NCBI GenBank assembly: GCA_027052485.1
Contig: JALUFA010000040.1
Span: forward strand, 1-5,338
Direction of reading: 5' to 3'
Source of the DNA: Hydrogenothermaceae bacterium
GTDB lineage: Bacteria; Aquificota; Aquificia; Aquificales; Hydrogenothermaceae
Length of the DNA stretch: 5,338 nt
Shown here one piece after another: positions 5,178 to 5,338 of the stretch. A program made the translations under genes and the position numbers. Below the pieces are notes generated by a model. The model did no database searches. It saw only the letters and a program-made list of their open reading frames with translations, and had not been told where the DNA came from. The first letter of the stretch is position 1. Each line of letters starts with the position of its first letter.

Positions 5178-5338
5178 GTATATTCGTGCGACTTTTTTTA
5201 GCCCTTTCTCTACTTTTAGTAGCATTTTTGAACGAAACTGACCTTTTAAACTTCCTTATAGGAAGTACTGCTGTTTACATACTTTCTGTATATCTATTTA
5301 AAGATTTCAATGAAAAGTTAATGCTGATTTTAGATATA
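5174..5338 (+). CDS. N-terminus of an integral membrane protein, possibly a sensor kinase (cut by window edge)
   Basis: The ATG at 5174 overlaps the TGA of the previous gene (ATGA) and has AAGGA at 5159-5163, 10 nt upstream. Fifty-five codons are open to the right edge. Two hydrophobic helices are visible, about residues 4-19 (FVRLFLALSLLLVAFL) and 25-43 (LLNFLIGSTAVYILSVYLF), joined by a short polar turn (NETD). The following segment KDFNEKLMLILDI is amphipathic and looks like the entry into a third helix. This pattern of short helix pairs before a helix starting with an Asp resembles the N-terminal domains of PilS/NtrB-type sensor histidine kinases, but no kinase motif falls inside the window, so this is a guess. 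That it is a real coupled gene for a membrane protein is likely; it should be co-expressed with the gene before it and with ilvE. Confidence 0.7.
   Translation, partial: MSIFVRLFLALSLLLVAFLNETDLLNFLIGSTAVYILSVYLFKDFNEKLMLILDI

Overview
The window is AT-rich bacterial DNA with tightly packed genes, strong GGAGGT-type ribosome binding sites and one divergent intergenic region. An FadL-type outer-membrane protein indicates a Gram-negative cell envelope. The iron-sulfur pair (an SdhB/FrdB-like subunit followed by an HdrB-like CCG subunit) is the arrangement expected for a soluble or class E/thiol-type fumarate reductase. Together with Lys/Glu-rich proteins, this fits a chemolithoautotroph of the Aquificota (Sulfurihydrogenibium/Persephonella-like) that would use fumarate reduction in the reductive TCA cycle. 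The organism assignment is inference from protein style and gene content, not from a marker gene.

Layout. On the minus strand, 1-1248 is an FadL-family outer-membrane channel that runs off the left edge, probably within a few residues of its natural C-terminus. A 112-bp divergent intergenic region (1249-1360) carries a good sigma70-like promoter for the plus strand, with a 14-bp perfect palindrome at the predicted transcription start. From 1361 to 3318 lie two translationally coupled genes, frdB-like and hdrB-like, closed by a small hairpin and pyrimidine-rich tract. A second transcription unit begins at about 3358 with a plausible promoter. It holds ilvE (branched-chain aminotransferase), an unrecognised 281-aa gene directly behind it in the same reading frame (4332-5177), and the first 55 codons of a membrane protein (5174 to the right edge) that overlaps the previous gene by ATGA.

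How the genes work together. The frdB/hdrB-like pair should form the electron-transfer arm of a fumarate reductase/succinate dehydrogenase. The iron-sulfur protein has the extra cysteine that would turn the usual 3Fe-4S centre into a 4Fe-4S centre, and it lacks the residues lining the quinone site in E. coli SdhB. The CCG subunit probably replaces the membrane anchor as electron partner. The flavoprotein subunit is not in the window. IlvE provides branched-chain amino acids and is not obviously linked to the fumarate reductase. The two genes after it are probably co-transcribed with it, but their roles are unknown.

No complete novel system is visible. The points most worth following are the composition of the split fumarate reductase, the unrecognised protein after ilvE, and the start-site ambiguity of ilvE. 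No RNA genes, CRISPR arrays or insertion sequences were seen, and no stretch over 300 bp lacks a gene.
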